Part shown: positions 13,871 through 14,176 of the stretch, piece after piece | How the letters are laid out: each line of letters starts with the position of its first letter | Numbering within the stretch: position 1 is the stretch's first letter | Assembly: GCA_041608775.1 (NCBI GenBank) | Contig: JBFISC010000079.1 | Location: 1 to 14,176, forward strand | Reading direction: 5' to 3' | Length of the DNA stretch: 14,176 nucleotides | DNA from: UBA7803 sp041608775 | GTDB lineage: Bacteria; Pseudomonadota; Gammaproteobacteria; Pseudomonadales; Azotimanducaceae | The notes under the pieces: model-generated | What the model was told of the DNA's origin: nothing | The model's database searches: none | The model's input: the letters and a program-made list of their open reading frames with translations, nothing else | Position numbers and translations under genes: made by a program

Positions 13871-14176
13871 ATGGATGTGAATACCCGCAGGTCGACCCCC
13901 GCAGATCGCCAGGACCCGCTGCCCCGGGATGCCTTCGGGGCCGGCCCGCTGAACGCGGCCGACATGTCGCGCCTGCTGGCCAACCCGCCGCCCCGGGACC
14001 CGCGCTCCCTCACGGACCTGCTGCTGGCCGGGGGTCTGATCAACGACTCGCAATCGGTCCGTGCGAACGCGTTGGCCAGCGGCGGCATGCCGCTGAGGGA
14101 CGCGGTGCGCGCGGTGGGCAGCGTGGACGAGGACAGCCTCCAGCAGGCCTACGCGGTGACGCTGGGCCTGCCCTGC
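13871..14176 (+). CDS. N-terminal part of a protein with GspE/PilB-type N-terminal (MshEN-like) domain, 3' end outside window
   Basis: The frame is open from ATG 13871 to the window edge (102 codons). The first 45 residues are Pro/Arg/Asp-rich and probably disordered. Residues 46-102 (LTDLLLAGGLINDSQSVRAN, then GMPLRDAVRAVGSVDEDSL and QQAYAVTLGLPC) match the pattern of the N-terminal domain of GspE/PilB ATPases: 'leader helix, go on with the next helix, Gly-Val, acidic, Leu, Ala, LGLP'. MshEN domains bind c-di-GMP in some relatives. The domain is also attached to glycosyltransferases and response proteins, so the rest cannot be predicted. Third-position bias fits the neighbours. The 223 bases before it, shared with the divergent Yip1 gene, hold only a hairpin. 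Confidence 0.65.
   Translation, partial: MDVNTRRSTPADRQDPLPRDAFGAGPLNAADMSRLLANPPPRDPRSLTDLLLAGGLINDSQSVRANALASGGMPLRDAVRAVGSVDEDSLQQAYAVTLGLPC

Overview
The window is GC-rich bacterial DNA with strong G/C preference at third codon positions and tightly packed genes. The gene families suggest a proteobacterium, probably a gammaproteobacterium; no rRNA or tRNA is present, so this is an inference. No mobile element, CRISPR array or RNA gene was found.

Layout. (1) 1-666, plus strand: the 3' part of a zinc-dependent succinylglutamate desuccinylase/aspartoacylase-type gene that enters from the left. (2) 712-5099, minus strand: a compact run read right to left: a cytoplasmic enterochelin-esterase-like hydrolase, a phytanoyl-CoA-type Fe(II)/2-oxoglutarate dioxygenase, 6-phosphogluconate dehydrogenase, gluconokinase and, after a 109-base gap, an FMN-binding split-barrel protein. 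The first four genes are spaced by 2 bases, 9 bases and a 16-base overlap, so they are very probably one operon. Gluconokinase and 6-phosphogluconate dehydrogenase turn gluconate into ribulose 5-phosphate. The esterase and dioxygenase ahead of them may supply the sugar acid from an unknown precursor. (3) 5100-5451: a 352-base divergent control region with two inverted repeats. (4) 5452-7067, plus strand: a SAM methyltransferase, a small acidic hypothetical protein and a GFA-family zinc protein.

(5) 7216-12384, plus strand: three predicted exported proteins (a thrombospondin type-3 repeat protein, a 364-residue Met-rich periplasmic protein, an 88-residue protein), then an ECF-type sigma factor and a large transmembrane Ser/Thr kinase with a TPR-like outer region. 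The sigma-kinase pair resembles ECF systems in which a Hanks-type kinase replaces the anti-sigma factor. (6) 12391-13647, minus strand: a Yip1-family membrane protein that appears to carry a one-base frame displacement, followed by a small exported protein that is essentially a lone EF-Tu domain 2 barrel. (7) 13871-14176, plus strand: the start of a gene with a GspE/PilB-type N-terminal (MshEN-like) domain that leaves the window.

The observations most worth following are the exported EF-Tu domain 2 protein, the sigma-kinase module with its exported neighbours, the esterase/dioxygenase/gluconate operon, and the frame break in the Yip1 gene.
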